Shown here in pieces: positions 4,573-5,633 of a stretch of DNA of 5,633 bases. This stretch comes from a bacterium (lineage in GTDB: Bacteria; Bdellovibrionota_C; UBA2361; SZUA-149). The notes under the pieces were generated by a model, which did not search any database, was not told the DNA's origin, and worked only from the letters and a program-made list of their open reading frames with translations. The stretch is from NCBI GenBank assembly GCA_003230795.1, contig QIGM01000425.1, positions 1-5,633 of the forward strand, read 5' to 3'. The translations under genes and the position numbers were made by a program. Positions within the stretch are counted from its first letter, which is position 1, and every line of letters begins with the position of its first letter.

Positions 4573-5633
4573 ATGAACGCCTCAGCCTCCACTTTGCCGC
4601 TTGAACTAGGTGCTCGCTTAAAGCGGCAGTTTCCATTGCTGCACAGCTCCGACGTGGTTTACCTAGACTCGGCCGCAAGTGCCCAGAAGCCGAGTACTGT
4701 GCTTGAGGCGATGGAGACTTTCTACAGAAATTCCTACGCAAATATTCATCGCGGGGTGTATCGCTTAAGCGAAGAATCGACCGCTGCTTACGATGAAGCC
4801 CGAGTGACGGTTGCGCAATTTCTCAATGCGCCCAGCGAAAGAGAAATAGTGTTTACGCCTGGCGCTACTCAGAGCATCAACCTGGTAGCGAATTCTTGGG
4901 GGCGGCATTTTCTCAAACCGGGTGATGAAATTGTTCTCACTATCCTAGAGCACCATGCGAATATAGTTCCATGGCAGATGATTGCGAAAGAAACGGGCGC
5001 AGTTATTCGCTTTGTTACGCTCAATGAAGATTGTACGCTCGACCGAGCAGCGTTTAGCGCTGCGTTAAATGAGCGGACGAAATTGCTCGCCTGTACACAT
5101 CTTTCAAACGCTCTCGGCGTCAGGCTTCCGATTGAAGAGCTGCGCGATGAAGCACGTTCCTATGGCGCGAAAGTATTGATTGATGCTTCTCAGTCTGTGA
5201 CGCATTTTCCGCTGGATGTGCAGGCACTCGATCCGGACTTCCTCGTGTTCTCTGGCCACAAACTTTATGGTCCTACTGGAACCGGCGTGTTGTACGCAAA
5301 GGAAGAATTATTAGATGCGATGCCACCGTTTCTTGGTGGTGGTGACATGATTCGCGAAGTTCGTACTGAAGGCACAGATTTTGCCGAAGTGCCGCTTAAG
5401 TTCGAAGCAGGAACTCCAAATATCGCTGGGGCTGTTGGACTTGCTGCGAGCATACGTTTTGTCCTTTCTGTTGGTCAGGAGGCAATTGAGAGTCACGAAA
5501 CGGCTCTGCTAGGAGTCTTGGAGTCGAAACTGAAAGAAATTGACGGTGTTCGACTACTCGGTCCAGATGGCGCAAGAGTAGGTCTCGTCTCGATGGTATT
5601 TGAGCACGCTCATTCTCTTGACGTCGCCCAGCT
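4573..5633 (+). CDS. sufS: Cysteine desulfurase, SufS-like (3' end cut off)
   Basis: The visible 353 residues follow group II cysteine desulfurases closely: YLDSAASAQKP at 30-40, IHRGVYRLS at 58-66, INLVANSWG at 102-110, EHHANIVPWQM at 126-136 with the PLP-stacking His near 127, VLIDASQSV at 201-209 with D204, and SGHKLYGPTG at 227-236 with the PLP-binding K230. FEAGTPN follows at 277-283. The enzyme takes sulfur from cysteine, leaving alanine, and passes it as persulfide to SufE or SufU for Fe-S cluster assembly in the cytoplasm. About 50 residues should be missing, including the RxGHHCA loop with the catalytic cysteine, so activity cannot be confirmed here. The ATG is the only start candidate, because TAA is in frame ten codons upstream at 4543-4545. 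No Shine-Dalgarno site is visible. The gene begins its own transcript, with no sufB, sufC or sufD upstream in the window. The paralogue CsdA cannot be excluded, since the two are close in sequence. Confidence 0.93.
   Translation, partial: MNASASTLPLELGARLKRQFPLLHSSDVVYLDSAASAQKPSTVLEAMETFYRNSYANIHRGVYRLSEESTAAYDEARVTVAQFLNAPSEREIVFTPGATQSINLVANSWGRHFLKPGDEIVLTILEHHANIVPWQMIAKETGAVIRFVTLNEDCTLDRAAFSAALNERTKLLACTHLSNALGVRLPIEELRDEARSYGAKVLIDASQSVTHFPLDVQALDPDFLVFSGHKLYGPTGTGVLYAKEELLDAMPPFLGGGDMIREVRTEGTDFAEVPLKFEAGTPNIAGAVGLAASIRFVLSVGQEAIESHETALLGVLESKLKEIDGVRLLGPDGARVGLVSMVFEHAHSLDVAQ

Overview
The window is bacterial DNA of moderate G+C. No feature fixes the taxon. The group II cysteine desulfurase, Shine-Dalgarno-like sites before three of the five genes and tight gene packing only say 'bacterium'. 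I see no rRNA, tRNA, CRISPR array, transposase or integrase.

Layout. Bases 1-62 may be the 3' end of a rightward gene whose stop overlaps the stop of the first leftward gene. From 4330 down to 59, four genes lie on the minus strand, in this order of transcription: an orphan protein with one membrane anchor (4330-3461), a PHP-domain metallohydrolase of the CehA/McbA type (3385-2504), a family 2 glycosyltransferase-like protein with a TPR-like tail (2311-1298), and a two-domain protein joining a P-loop kinase-like domain to a CmoB-like SAM methyltransferase domain (1297-59). A 242-bp divergent intergenic region (4331-4572) follows. The last 1061 bp are a rightward sufS-type cysteine desulfurase, cut off by the window edge before its catalytic cysteine.

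How the genes may work together. The glycosyltransferase and kinase/methyltransferase genes touch (TAG then ATG) and share one reading frame, so they are almost certainly co-expressed. Transferase, kinase, methyltransferase and phosphoesterase chemistry side by side suggests making or tailoring a glycan or phosphorylated small molecule. That is inference; no substrate can be read from the sequence. sufS belongs to iron-sulfur cluster assembly and is probably unrelated to the leftward cluster.

Most unusual points: a 26-bp direct repeat with one mismatch (30-55 and 3427-3452) that brackets exactly the three-gene block; the kinase-methyltransferase fusion; and the fact that both close gene pairs (anchor/PHP and glycosyltransferase/kinase) stay in one frame interrupted only by TAG codons.
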